Source of the DNA: Dyella_A sp051962475
GTDB taxonomy: Bacteria; Pseudomonadota; Gammaproteobacteria; Xanthomonadales; Rhodanobacteraceae
NCBI RefSeq assembly: GCF_051962475.1
Contig: NZ_JBQCCF010000069.1
Coordinates: 248,001-312,000 of the forward strand
Direction: 5' to 3'
DNA: 64,000 bases
Positions 8,823 to 17,295 of the stretch are shown in pieces. Made by a program: the position numbers and the translations under genes. The notes under the pieces are model-generated. The model did not search any database. It worked only from the letters and a program-made list of their open reading frames with translations, and was not told the DNA's origin. How positions within the stretch are numbered: position 1 is the first letter of the stretch; every line of letters starts with the position of its first letter.

Positions 8823-9860
8823 TCAGATCAAATCGCGCACTTCCAGCTCGCGCTTGAGGTAGGCGTAGTAGATCGGCGCAGCGACCAGGCCGGCGAGGCC
8901 GAAGGCCGCTTCCATCACCAGCATGGCGATCAGCAGCTCCCACGCGCGCGAGCGGATCTGCGTGCCGACGATGCGTGCGTTGAGGAAGTATTCCAGCTTG
9001 TGGATCAGCACCAGGAAGGCCAGTGCGGCCACGCCGACGCCGAGCGAGACGGACAGCCCGGCAATGGTCACCGCGGTGTTGGAGATCAGGTTGCCGATCA
9101 CCGGCAGCAGGCCCATCAGGAAGGTGATCACCACCAGCGTCTTGGCGAATGGCACGTGGATGCCGAACAGCGGCAGTGCGCCAAGCAGGAAGATCGCGGT
9201 GAACACGGTGTTGATCAGCGAGATCTTGATCTGCGCGAAGACGATGTTGTGGAACGCTTCGGCGAGCTTCTGGCAGCGGGCGGAAAGCGCCAGCGAGAGC
9301 GGTCCGGACAGGTGCGCTGGGCGCGTGCGGCCCAGCGCCACGATGGCGCCGAGCATCAGGCCGATGATGATGTGCAGGATCACCCGCGCGGTTTCCTTGC
9401 CGGCCAGCTGCAGGCTGCCCGCGTGCTTGCGGGTCAGTTCCACCGCCATCACGCGCAGCTCGTCGACGCTGTCGGGCATCCAGGTGGTGAGCGTGGGTGG
9501 AAGTTGCTGGCGCGCCTTTTCCACCAGCGGCATCAGTTGCTCTTGCCAGAGCACGTCGGGGTTGCCGATCTCGCTGCGCAGCAGGCTCACGATGCCCAGC
9601 ACCAACAACAGCAGCAGGCCCACCACCATCACGCCGATCAGCGCCACCACCAGCATGCGCGCGCGATCGCTGGGGATGCGACGGCCCAGCAGCGGGCTGA
9701 TCGAATACACCAGTTCGTACACCAGCAGTCCGGCCAAAAGGGCCGGCAACAGATGCAGCTTCAGTACCAGGAGCAGCGCCACGGCAGCCAGCAGGTAGCT
9801 GGCGTAGTCCATCGCCGCGAGCCGGCGCGGGCCGGGCTGGAAAGAGGGGGTGGACGCCAT
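8823..9860 (-). CDS. AI-2E family (PerM/UPF0118) membrane transporter
   Basis: A 345-residue inner-membrane protein. Two N-terminal hydrophobic segments are followed by a third (MLVVALIGVMVVGLLLLLVL), a soluble region of about 70 residues (VLWQEQLMPLVEKARQQLPP), and then at least four further membrane segments including the family-typical GLLPVIGNLISNT and the C-terminal EAAFGLAGLVAAPIYYAYLK. The family was named for E. coli TqsA, but members also export other solutes, so the substrate is undecided. The start at 9860 puts a short basic N-terminus before the first helix; longer in-frame starts upstream run through non-coding sequence. Confidence 0.88.
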   Translation of the reverse strand: MASTPSFQPGPRRLAAMDYASYLLAAVALLLVLKLHLLPALLAGLLVYELVYSISPLLGRRIPSDRARMLVVALIGVMVVGLLLLLVLGIVSLLRSEIGNPDVLWQEQLMPLVEKARQQLPPTLTTWMPDSVDELRVMAVELTRKHAGSLQLAGKETARVILHIIIGLMLGAIVALGRTRPAHLSGPLSLALSARCQKLAEAFHNIVFAQIKISLINTVFTAIFLLGALPLFGIHVPFAKTLVVITFLMGLLPVIGNLISNTAVTIAGLSVSLGVGVAALAFLVLIHKLEYFLNARIVGTQIRSRAWELLIAMLVMEAAFGLAGLVAAPIYYAYLKRELEVRDLI

Positions 9861-9996
9861 CGGAGGCGACTTCCTTGGCAAGGGGAGAGGCAGTCTGTCA
9901 GTCGGGCTCGATGCCCGCCAGTCCAGCCCGGGCGACATGACGCTGTCGTAAACTGACTGGATGCTTGTCGATCCGATGTCATCACCAAGGTTACCC

Positions 9997-10902
9997 ATGC
10001 GCTCACGTGTTCCCGCCCTGCTGGCGGCCCTGGCCCTGCTTGCCGGCTGCAGCACCTCGCCCCCCCGTCACGAGTCCGTCGCCTCCCCCGCCCCCGTGGC
10101 AGCGCCCGTCGCCGCGGCACTGGCCGGCCCAGCGGCAGACGACAACCTCAACGCTGTGGCGTGGTCGCAAACGGCGATCGAACACGACCTGCTCTACGTG
10201 CAGACCTACCGCGACGCGCAGATGCAGCTGCTCAAGGCGCTGAAGGATCCGCGCTGGGACGCGCTGAGCAAGGACGACCGCGTCGCCCCGCTGAAAGGCC
10301 TCAAGCCCGCCGTGGTGCTGGACGTGGACGAAACCGCGCTGGACAACTCGCCCTACCAGGCGCGCCTGATCAAGAGCGGCGGCGAGTACAACGAGGCTGA
10401 CTGGGCTGCCTGGTGCAAGGAAGAAGCCGCCCGCGCGCTGCCCGGCGCGGTGGCGTTCACCCAGTTCGCGGCCAAGCACGGCATCGCGGTGATCTTCATT
10501 TCCAACCGCGCCAAGGACCTCGATTCGGTGACGCTGGACAACCTGCGCCAGGTCGGCTTCCCGGTCTCCGGACCGGATGCGTTTCTCGGCCTGGGCACCT
10601 TCGTCGAGGGCTGCGAGCAGATCGGCACCGAGAAAGGCTGCCGCCGCCAGCTGATCAGCCGCAAGTACCGCGTGCTGATGCAGGTGGGCGACCAGATCGG
10701 CGACTTCGCCGACGTCATCGCCAACAACGCCGAAGGCCGCCAGCAGGCGATGGCGCCCTACCTCAAGTGGATCGGCACGCGCTGGTTCATCCTGCCCAAC
10801 GCCACCTACGGCAGCTGGGAGCCGGCCCTGTTCAACAACGACTGGACGCTGCCGCGCAACGAGCGCCGGCGTCAGAAGGAAGCCGTGCTACGCATGAAGT
10901 GA
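9997..10902 (+). CDS. Outer-membrane lipoprotein acid phosphatase, e(P4)/HAD-IIIB family
   Basis: Secreted HAD-type phosphatase of the Haemophilus lipoprotein e(P4) class, which dephosphorylates nucleotides such as NMN or 5'-NMPs at the cell surface. The 301-residue protein has a signal peptide ending in lipobox LAGC (lipidated Cys18). DVDET at 109-113 is the HAD nucleophile motif; FISNRAKDLDS and DQIGDFAD supply the later HAD motifs. ATG 9997 has AAGG at 9987-9990. An upstream in-frame ATG at 9961 sits six bases after TAAACT (9949-9954), so either a leaderless longer form or, more likely, a short leader to 9997. Substrate specificity is inferred from family. Confidence 0.9.
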   Translation: MRSRVPALLAALALLAGCSTSPPRHESVASPAPVAAPVAAALAGPAADDNLNAVAWSQTAIEHDLLYVQTYRDAQMQLLKALKDPRWDALSKDDRVAPLKGLKPAVVLDVDETALDNSPYQARLIKSGGEYNEADWAAWCKEEAARALPGAVAFTQFAAKHGIAVIFISNRAKDLDSVTLDNLRQVGFPVSGPDAFLGLGTFVEGCEQIGTEKGCRRQLISRKYRVLMQVGDQIGDFADVIANNAEGRQQAMAPYLKWIGTRWFILPNATYGSWEPALFNNDWTLPRNERRRQKEAVLRMK

Positions 10903-10928
10903 TGCATAAAATCAAACACTTGCATCAC
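10899..10928. promoter_or_regulatory. Perfect 8-bp inverted repeat, operator candidate
   Basis: GTGATGCA (10899-10906) and TGCATCAC (10921-10928) form a perfect inverted repeat with 14 bases between the arms; arm centres are 22 bases apart, two helical turns. The left arm overlaps the stop codon of the phosphatase gene. The right side is followed by A residues, not a T run, so it does not look like a terminator for the + strand. Its centre is about 62 bases before the predicted start of the small transcript at 10976, a usual activator position. Confidence 0.5.
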
Positions 10929-10940
10929 AAAACAAATCCA

Positions 10941-10969
10941 TTGCCTTAACTTCTGCGAGCCGCTACCAT
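10941..10969 (+). promoter_or_regulatory. Sigma-70-type promoter in the 10.9-11.2 kb gap
   Basis: TTGCCT (10941-10946) and TACCAT (10964-10969) are separated by exactly 17 bases, the best-spaced -35/-10 pair I found on the + strand. Predicted start near 10976. The next ATG-bearing gene (11192) lies beyond an intrinsic terminator, so this promoter appears to serve a short RNA. Confidence 0.55.
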
Positions 10970-10975
10970 GGCTCC

Positions 10976-11081
10976 GCCGACACCTGCTGCTGACCACAGA
11001 TTCTGCAGGCAAGGCCATTTCCCTTCCGGCTCTGCCGGGACTGACCCCGCGAGGCTCACGCCGGCGGGGTTTTCTTTTTTC
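10976..11081 (+). ncRNA. Candidate small RNA of about 105 nucleotides
   Basis: A predicted start (from the promoter at 10941-10969) and a rho-independent terminator ending near 11081 delimit a short transcript in a gap with no convincing gene. The interval contains the near-complementary pieces CAGATTCTGCAGG and CCGGCTCTGCCGGG, the latter able to form a small hairpin. It lacks the GGTCAGGTCCGGAAGGAAGC core of 4.5S RNA and the repeated GGA motifs of Csr/Rsm sponges. An open frame through here (MAPPTPAADHRF...) has no ribosome-binding site. Alternative: an attenuated leader of the lipoprotein gene downstream. Confidence 0.42.
11044..11081 (+). terminator. Rho-independent terminator
   Basis: ACCCCGC (from 11044) pairs with GCGGGGT (11064-11070), followed by TTTTCTTTTTTC to 11081. 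The stem is GC-rich and the U tract strong. It ends the predicted small transcript and also blocks read-through from the phosphatase gene into the lipoprotein gene. Confidence 0.8.
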
Positions 11082-11191
11082 TCGGTCAGGCGATGGGCCG
11101 AGCCGGCGGGCGACACGCTGCCGGCGGCCCGTCGGACTGCGTTCGCCGGGCTGCTAGGCTCCGGCCCTTCCGCCGCCCGGGCCCGAGTCCG

Positions 11192-12151
11192 ATGCCCCGA
11201 CCGTTTCGTTTCCTGCCGCCCCTGACCGGGCTGCTCGCCGCGACCATGCTGATGCTGGCGGGCTGCCAGCGCGCGACCGAAGAATCTCCGGCGCCTGGCG
11301 GCAACTCGCCCACCGCTGCCATACGCCAGCTGATCGACGACCTGCACCACGACGATCTCGTCGCATTCTGGAAGCACGGCCTGCCGCCGACCGATCACGC
11401 CGCGCTGGTCGCACGATGGGCCAGCGGCCAGGCGGCGCAGGTCCCGACCGACGCGGCGCGCCAGGGCTATCGCCAGTGGATGGGCTCGTTGACCGGCCCC
11501 GGCGCTCGCCAGGCCCTCGCCCAGCGCCTGCAACAGCAAGCTCACCGGATCGACCGTCGCTACGGTGACCAGATTCCCGTGCTCATCGCTATCGGCGGCG
11601 CCCTGGCCAGGCGGACAGTGGTGACGGACCTTGCCCTGACTCCGCGCCAGGAACAGGGCCTGGCGGACCTGCTCGCCCCCGTGACGGCCTGGGCCCAACG
11701 CGCGCCCTGGTTGGACGGCGGGCGTGCCGGGCAGACCGCCGCGGTAGCGGTGGACACCGCCCGATCGCTCCGGCTGGCGACCCTTGCCGACCTGCGCGCG
11801 CTGGACTTTGCCGACGCCATGGCCAAGGCCTCCCGCCTATGGGCCGGTGCCAAGCAGGCCCTGGCGCCGTACGGCCTGTCGCTGGACGCCGTGCTGGGCT
11901 CCGCGACCGTAACGCTGGTGTCGCAGCGCGACGACACCGCCCACGTACGCATCGATTACCGCCTGAAAGACCAGCCGCAGCAGGTGGTGGTGAAGATGCA
12001 GGCGCTGGACGGGCGCTGGTATCCGGCCGCGCTGGGTCCGATTGCCCGCAACCTCGCGCCACCGGACTGGGGCAGCTGGTGGGCGCCACCCGGGGTCGGC
12101 CTCAGCCGTTCCGCCACGAACCGGGACGGGAGCCCATCCCCGGTACAATAG
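11192..12151 (+). CDS. Uncharacterised lipoprotein
   Basis: 319 residues. The start at 11192 gives a basic n-region, a hydrophobic stretch (LTGLLAATMLML) and lipobox LAGC, so the product is exported and lipidated; longer in-frame starts would bury the signal. The rest is alanine-rich, helical and charged, with no catalytic motif I can name; a conserved-looking tail contains HVRIDYRLKDQPQQVVVKMQALDGRWYP, which resembles the end of small beta-sandwich domains. The stop codon TAG (12149-12151) overlaps the predicted -10 box of plsB and is only four bases from its ATG. Function unknown. Confidence 0.78.
   Translation: MPRPFRFLPPLTGLLAATMLMLAGCQRATEESPAPGGNSPTAAIRQLIDDLHHDDLVAFWKHGLPPTDHAALVARWASGQAAQVPTDAARQGYRQWMGSLTGPGARQALAQRLQQQAHRIDRRYGDQIPVLIAIGGALARRTVVTDLALTPRQEQGLADLLAPVTAWAQRAPWLDGGRAGQTAAVAVDTARSLRLATLADLRALDFADAMAKASRLWAGAKQALAPYGLSLDAVLGSATVTLVSQRDDTAHVRIDYRLKDQPQQVVVKMQALDGRWYPAALGPIARNLAPPDWGSWWAPPGVGLSRSATNRDGSPSPVQ
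12144..12149 (+). promoter_or_regulatory. -10 box of plsB, leaderless configuration
   Basis: TACAAT overlaps the last codon and stop of the upstream lipoprotein gene and ends six bases before ATG 12156. With the usual 6-8 base distance from -10 to +1, transcription would begin at or next to the start codon. No Shine-Dalgarno is present. Confidence 0.5.
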
Positions 12152-12155
12152 GCGG

Positions 12156-14846
12156 ATGCCCATGACCCCTTCGATGGACACGTCCCCCAATCGCCGCGCG
12201 CCGTGGTGGTTCAACCTCACCGGCCACCTGCTGGAGCCGTGGCTGAAGCTGCGCCGCGATCCAGCCGAGCCCGCCGCCCTGCTCACGGCCGGCGTGCCGG
12301 TGTGCTACGTGATCGAGCGCGACGGCCTGTCCGACGCACTGATCCTGGAGCGCGCCTGCCGCGAGGCCGGCCTGCCCTCGCCGATGCAGCCGCTGCCCGG
12401 CACGCGCCGGCGCCGCTCAGTGTTCGCACTGGGCCGCAGCGACGGCCTGCTGTGGGGGCGCAACCGCCAACGCTCGCCCAAGGACACGTTGGGCCAGCTC
12501 GCCCGCGCGCTGGAGGACGACCCCAGCCGCGACGTTCAGATCGTGCCGGTGTCGATCTACGTGGGCCGCGCCCCCAGCCGCGACACGGGCTGGTTCCGCG
12601 TGCTGTTCTCGGAAAACTGGGTGATGGTGGGCCACTTCCGCCGGCTGCTGGCACTGCTGCTCAACGGGCGCGACACGGTAGTGCAGTTTTCCGCCCCGGT
12701 GTCGCTGCGCGAGGCACTGGCCGAGGCCGGCGCGATGCCGCCAGAGCGCTTCGCGCGCAAGATCGCCCGCGTGCTGCGCGTGCACTTCCGCCGCATCCGC
12801 GCCGCGGTGATCGGGCCGGATCTCTCGCACAAGCGCACCGTGGTCGACGCCGTACTCAACGCCGAGCCGGTACGCGCGGCGATCGCCGCCACCGCCAGCA
12901 AGGAAAAGATCACCTACGCCAAGGCCTGGCGCCGGGCGCAGAAGATCATGCTGGAGATCGCCGCCGACTATTCGCACCCGGTGGTGCGCTCGGCCTCGTT
13001 CGTGCTGTCGAACTTCTGGAACAAGCTGTACGACGGCATCGCCATGCACCACTTCGACAAGGCCCGCGCCGCCGCGCCGGGTTATGAAGTGGTGTACGTG
13101 CCCAGTCACCGCAGCCACGCCGACTACCTGCTGATGAGCTACCAGCTGCATCACTCCGGCGTGGTGGTGCCGCACATCGCGGCGGGCGCCAACCTCAACC
13201 TGCCGGTGATCGGGCCGATCCTGCGCCGCGGCGGCGCGTTCTTCCTGCGCCGCAGCTTCAAGGGCAATGCGCTGTATTCGGTGGTGTTCAACGAGTACGT
13301 GGCGCAACTGATCGATCGCGGCGTGCCGATGGAGTACTTCATCGAAGGCGGCCGCTCGCGCACCGGACGTCTGTTGGCGCCGCGCGCCGGCATGCTGGCG
13401 ATGACCGTGCGCGCATTCCTGCGCGCGCCGCGCCGACCGGTGCTGTTCCAGCCGGTGTACATCGGCTACGAGAAGCTGATGGAGGGCAAGTCGTACGCGG
13501 GCGAGCTCAGCGGCAAGCCGAAGGAAAAGGAATCCCTGATCGGCCTGATCAAGGGTCTCAAGGTGCTGCGTCAGCGCTACGGCCACGTGGCACTCAACTT
13601 CGGCGAGCCGATCGAACTCACCCCGCTGCTCGATGCGGCCAGCGCGCAGTGGCGCGACGCCAGCGGCGATCCGGACGCCAAGCCCGAGTGGCTGGGCGGC
13701 GTGGTCGATCGCCTCGCCCAGCAGATCCAGGTGAACATCAACCGCGCCGCCGACGTGAACCCGATCAACTTGCTGGCGCTGGCTCTGCTGGCCACGCCCA
13801 AGCATGCAATGGCCGAGGCCGACCTGCTCGCCCAGCTCGAGCTGAGCAAGGCGTTGCTGGAAGCGCTGCCGTACTCGGACCGCGTCACCCTGACCCCGCT
13901 GGACCCGGCTGCGATCATCGCCTACGGCGAGCAGATGGGCTGGATCCGCCGCGTGGCGCATCCGCTGGGCGACGTACTGGTGGCCGACGACGAGCAGGCG
14001 GTGCTGCTGTCGTACTTCCGCAACAACGTGCTGCACCTCACCGCCACCGCGGCGTGGGTGGCGTGCTGCTTCCTCAACAATCGGCGCATGTCGCGCAACT
14101 CGGTGATCCGGCTGGGCAAGATCATCTACCCATTCATACAGGGCGAGTTGTTCCTGCCGTGGGACAGCGAGGGCTTCGGCCAGCAGTTGCAGGCGACGAT
14201 CGACTTCTTCGTGCGACGCGGCCTGCTCGAATCCACCGGCGAGGGCCGCGTGCTGGAACGCGGCCCCGGCCAGGACGACGCGGCCTACCAGCTGAAGGTG
14301 ATCGGGCGCAGCCTGATCCAGGCGTTCGAGCGCTACTACATCACCCTCGCCGCGCTGGCCAAGAACGGTCCGCACGTGCTCACCGCCGGCGAGCTGGAAA
14401 ACGCCTGTACGCTCACTGCGCAGCGCCTCTCGCTGCTCAGTGAGCAGGCCGCACCGGAGTTCTTCGACAAGGCGCTGTTCCGCGGCTTTATCCAGAAGCT
14501 GCGCGAGCGCAAGATCGTGTGGACCGACGAAGCCGGCAAGCTCGACTACGACAGCGCTCTGGACGACATGGTGCGCGACGCACGGGTGATCCTGGCACGC
14601 GAGGTGCGCCATTCCATCCTGAAGATCACCCCGGGCGGTCACGACGACCGCCACGAACTGGACCGGGACGACGACAAGACATCCCGCATCGCACAGATCG
14701 CCGAGGCCACGCCGCCGGACGCGTCGCCGGCCGACCTGCACGCGCGCCATGTTGAGGCGGCCCATCGCGTCCACGTGCACGAGCCGGTGGAACCGGTGAC
14801 TCCGGTCGAGCCGGACACCTCGCGCGACGAACGACGCCCCGACTGA
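12156..14846 (+). CDS. plsB: Glycerol-3-phosphate 1-O-acyltransferase PlsB
   Basis: Inner-membrane enzyme that transfers acyl from acyl-CoA/ACP to sn-1 of glycerol 3-phosphate, the first step of phospholipid synthesis. The HX4D catalytic box reads HRSHAD at residues 318-323, followed by GAFFLRRSF and EYFIEGGRSRTG, the other acyltransferase blocks. At 896 residues it is longer than E. coli PlsB (807) because of an acidic, His/Glu/Asp-rich, probably disordered C-terminal tail of about 80 residues (HDDRHELDRDDD, EPVEPVTPVEPD). Three close ATGs (12156, 12162, 12174) exist; 12156 fits the -10 box at 12144-12149. Confidence 0.96.
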   Translation: MPMTPSMDTSPNRRAPWWFNLTGHLLEPWLKLRRDPAEPAALLTAGVPVCYVIERDGLSDALILERACREAGLPSPMQPLPGTRRRRSVFALGRSDGLLWGRNRQRSPKDTLGQLARALEDDPSRDVQIVPVSIYVGRAPSRDTGWFRVLFSENWVMVGHFRRLLALLLNGRDTVVQFSAPVSLREALAEAGAMPPERFARKIARVLRVHFRRIRAAVIGPDLSHKRTVVDAVLNAEPVRAAIAATASKEKITYAKAWRRAQKIMLEIAADYSHPVVRSASFVLSNFWNKLYDGIAMHHFDKARAAAPGYEVVYVPSHRSHADYLLMSYQLHHSGVVVPHIAAGANLNLPVIGPILRRGGAFFLRRSFKGNALYSVVFNEYVAQLIDRGVPMEYFIEGGRSRTGRLLAPRAGMLAMTVRAFLRAPRRPVLFQPVYIGYEKLMEGKSYAGELSGKPKEKESLIGLIKGLKVLRQRYGHVALNFGEPIELTPLLDAASAQWRDASGDPDAKPEWLGGVVDRLAQQIQVNINRAADVNPINLLALALLATPKHAMAEADLLAQLELSKALLEALPYSDRVTLTPLDPAAIIAYGEQMGWIRRVAHPLGDVLVADDEQAVLLSYFRNNVLHLTATAAWVACCFLNNRRMSRNSVIRLGKIIYPFIQGELFLPWDSEGFGQQLQATIDFFVRRGLLESTGEGRVLERGPGQDDAAYQLKVIGRSLIQAFERYYITLAALAKNGPHVLTAGELENACTLTAQRLSLLSEQAAPEFFDKALFRGFIQKLRERKIVWTDEAGKLDYDSALDDMVRDARVILAREVRHSILKITPGGHDDRHELDRDDDKTSRIAQIAEATPPDASPADLHARHVEAAHRVHVHEPVEPVTPVEPDTSRDERRPD

Positions 14847-14922
14847 CGTTCCGGCCGCTCGCCACTGGCTGGCGGTGGAGATGGCTGCCTAAGATGGCGC
14901 TTCCTTGATACGGAGCGTGGCC

Positions 14923-16299
14923 ATGTCCGTTCGTCCCGTCACGCTTGCCCTTGCTGCCGCGCTGGGGCTTCCCACTGCCCTGCAGGCGGATGCGCCCACC
15001 GACGCACCCGCCAGAGGCAGCCTCGCGGTGGTCACCTGCGGCCATGCCATCGACACTGCCGCCGGCAAGCTGCTGGGCGAAACCACAGTGATCGTCGATG
15101 ACGGCGTCATCCGCGAGGTGCGCCCCGGCACGGTCGACCTGAAAGCCATGGGCGACCAGGCGCAGGCCGCCGGCAAGCGGTTTCAGGCGACCGTGCTGCC
15201 CACTGCGACCTGCCTACCCGGCCTGATCGACGCGCACACCCACCTCACTGACGAAACCAGCCCCACCGGCTACTCCGACCAGTTCCGCTGGAACGTGGCC
15301 GACTACGCGATCCGCTCCACCGTCTACGCCAGACGTACCCTGCTGGCCGGCTTCACCACCGTGCGCAACCTCGGCGACGGCCACAACGAGTCGGTGGCCC
15401 TGCGCAACGCGATCAACGCGGGCGTGGTGCCGGGGCCGCGCATCTACACCGCCGGCGTGCCGATCGGCTCCACCGGCGGCCACGCCGATCCCACCGACGG
15501 CTACCGTCAGGACCTGGCCGGCGATCCGGGCCCGGCCAACGGCATCATCAACAGCCCTCAAGATGCTTGGAAAGCGGTGCGCGAGCACTACAAGGCGGGC
15601 GACGACCTGATCAAGATCATGCCCTCCGGCGGCGTGCTGGACGAAAGCGCCAGCGCCGACAACCCGCAGATGACGCTGGAGGAGATCAAGGCCGTGGTCG
15701 CCGCCGCGCACGACTATGGCTACACCGTGGCCGCCCACGCGCACGGCGCCGAAGGCATCCGCCGCGCGGTCCTGGGCGGCGTGGACTCGATCGAGCACGG
15801 CACCTTCATGAACGACGAGGACATGAAGCTGATGAAGGAGCACGGCACCTGGTACGTGCCCACCATCATCGCCGGCAAGTACGTGCAGGAGATGGCGTCC
15901 AAGCCCGGCTACTACCCACCGCAGGTAGCCGCCAAGGCGATGAAGGTGGGGCCGATCATCCAGGCCACCGCGGGCAAGGCGTACCGGGCCGGCGTGAAGA
16001 TCGCCTTCGGCACCGATGCGGCGGTCTACCCGCACGGACAGAACGCGAAGGAGTTCAAGTACATGGTGGACGCCGGCATGCCGCCGATGTTCGTACTGCA
16101 GGCGGCCACCACACACGCCGCCGAGTTGCTGCACCAGTCCGGCAAGCTTGGGCAGCTGGCGCCCGGCTTCGTCGGCGACGTGGTCGCCGTGCCGGGCAAC
16201 CCGCTGGAGGACATCACGCTGATGCAGAAGGTGAGCTTCGTGATGAAGGACGGCGTGGTCTACAAGCAGGACGGCACCCCATTCACCGACTCCCTGTAG
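14923..16299 (+). CDS. Secreted amidohydrolase (imidazolonepropionase/prolidase-like)
   Basis: 458 residues with a cleavable signal peptide ending near LQADA, so probably periplasmic. The metal-dependent TIM-barrel motifs are all present: DAHTHL (HxH at 105-107), the lysine in LIKIMPSGGV, AHAHG, IEHG and GTDAAV. The sequence resembles amidohydrolases that cleave Xaa-Pro or Xaa-Arg/Lys dipeptides (Sgx9260 type). ATG 14923 is preceded by GGAG at 14912-14915. Its stop codon TAG is supplied by the GTAG foot of a REP element, so the last residues may have been set by REP insertion. Substrate is inferred. Confidence 0.88.
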   Translation: MSVRPVTLALAAALGLPTALQADAPTDAPARGSLAVVTCGHAIDTAAGKLLGETTVIVDDGVIREVRPGTVDLKAMGDQAQAAGKRFQATVLPTATCLPGLIDAHTHLTDETSPTGYSDQFRWNVADYAIRSTVYARRTLLAGFTTVRNLGDGHNESVALRNAINAGVVPGPRIYTAGVPIGSTGGHADPTDGYRQDLAGDPGPANGIINSPQDAWKAVREHYKAGDDLIKIMPSGGVLDESASADNPQMTLEEIKAVVAAAHDYGYTVAAHAHGAEGIRRAVLGGVDSIEHGTFMNDEDMKLMKEHGTWYVPTIIAGKYVQEMASKPGYYPPQVAAKAMKVGPIIQATAGKAYRAGVKIAFGTDAAVYPHGQNAKEFKYMVDAGMPPMFVLQAATTHAAELLHQSGKLGQLAPGFVGDVVAVPGNPLEDITLMQKVSFVMKDGVVYKQDGTPFTDSL

Positions 16300-16398
16300 G
16301 AGCCCGCTCGCGGGCGATGCTCCTGGCTTTGATGCGGCCTTGCCGGAAGCTTCGATGGGGATCAGGGGCAAAAGCATCGCCCGCGAGCGGGCTCCTAC
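16296..16398. repeat. Paired REP element overlapping a stop codon
   Basis: GTAGGAGCCCGCTCGCGGGC at 16296 and its reverse complement ending at 16398. The TAG of the left GTAG foot is the stop codon of the amidohydrolase gene (16297-16299). The spacer is the longest of the set but keeps CTTTGATG and GATCAGGGGCAAAAGC. It separates the amidohydrolase from ubiE. Confidence 0.9.
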
Positions 16399-16450
16399 AG
16401 AAGAGCGGTGCGCATTGCCTGCCAACCGCGAGCGCGAGCGGCCGATCCTG

Positions 16451-16456
16451 TAGCAT
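16451..16456 (+). promoter_or_regulatory. -10 box of ubiE, leaderless configuration
   Basis: TAGCAT ends seven bases before ATG 16464; the intervening bases TGCGCGG lack a ribosome-binding site. Transcription would start at or next to the ATG. The -35 is weak. Confidence 0.45.
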
Positions 16457-16463
16457 TGCGCGG

Positions 16464-17231
16464 ATGAACGAGCAGCCCAAATCCGCCCCGGAATCGACCA
16501 CCCACTTCGGCTTTCGCGACGTGCCGGTGGGCGAGAAGCAGAAGCTGGTCGGCCAGGTGTTCACCTCGGTCGCGCGCAGCTACGACCTGATGAACGACCT
16601 GATGTCGTTCGGCGTGCATCGCCTGTGGAAGCGCCACTTCGTGGCGATCAGCGGCGTGCGACGCGGCGACCGCGTACTGGATCTGGCCGGCGGCACCGGC
16701 GACATCGCCGCGCTGCTCAAGCCGGTGGTGGGCAAGGACGGCGAAGTGATCGTGGGCGACATCAACGCCGCCATGCTGCAGGTCGGCCGCGACCGTCTGA
16801 CCGACCGCGGCCTGGTCGACGGCCTGCGCTGGACCCAGCTCAACGCCGAGGCTCTGCCGTTCCCGGACAACAGCTTCGATGCAGTGACCATGGCCTTCGG
16901 CCTGCGCAACGTCACCGACAAGGACAAGGCGCTCGCCGACATCTGCCGCGTGCTCAAGCCCGGCGGCCGCCTGCTGGTGCTGGAGTTTTCCAAGGTGCAG
17001 AACGAGGCGTTCGGCAAGCTCTACGACTTCCACTCGTTCAACATCCTGCCCAAGCTCGGCAAACTGTTCGCTGGCGACGCCGACAGTTACCAGTACCTGG
17101 CCGAGTCGATCCGCAAGCACCCGGATCAGCAAACGCTCAAGGGCATGATGGAGCGCGCCGGCTTCGGCAAGGTGGAAGTGCGCAACCTCACCAACGGCAT
17201 CGTGGCGATCCACAAGGCGTACAAGTTCTGA
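16464..17231 (+). CDS. ubiE: Ubiquinone/menaquinone C-methyltransferase UbiE
   Basis: S-adenosylmethionine-dependent C-methylation of demethylated ubiquinone (and menaquinone) precursors. The 255-residue protein shows the family signature YDLMNDLMSFGVHRLWK, the SAM-binding loop LDLAGGTGD, and the second signature AFGLRNVTDK; it ends IHKAYKF. ATG 16464 gives the normal length; the frame runs far upstream through the REP and the amidohydrolase gene without meaning. Partner genes ubiJ, ubiB and ubiK lie further on in the window rather than in an operon with it. Confidence 0.96.
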   Translation: MNEQPKSAPESTTHFGFRDVPVGEKQKLVGQVFTSVARSYDLMNDLMSFGVHRLWKRHFVAISGVRRGDRVLDLAGGTGDIAALLKPVVGKDGEVIVGDINAAMLQVGRDRLTDRGLVDGLRWTQLNAEALPFPDNSFDAVTMAFGLRNVTDKDKALADICRVLKPGGRLLVLEFSKVQNEAFGKLYDFHSFNILPKLGKLFAGDADSYQYLAESIRKHPDQQTLKGMMERAGFGKVEVRNLTNGIVAIHKAYKF

Positions 17232-17295
17232 TCCAACGGCAGCGGCCGTCACCGGCCCACCGCATCGGCTCCAAACCCGCAGGGAAGCGCTGGTC

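Noticed and set aside
10976..11081. 4.5S (SRP) RNA or a riboswitch of known class
   Set aside because: The conserved SRP core sequence is absent, and no known aptamer core is visible; kept only as a generic small RNA candidate.
10968..11225. Short ORF starting MAPPTPAADHRF in the 10.9-11.2 kb gap
   Set aside because: No ribosome-binding site, its ATG lies in the -10 box, and it runs through the terminator into the lipoprotein gene.
12417..14780. Long open frame of 787 codons antisense to plsB
   Set aside because: Same cause: GC-rich codon third positions keep the opposite frame open. No ribosome-binding site or recognisable domain.
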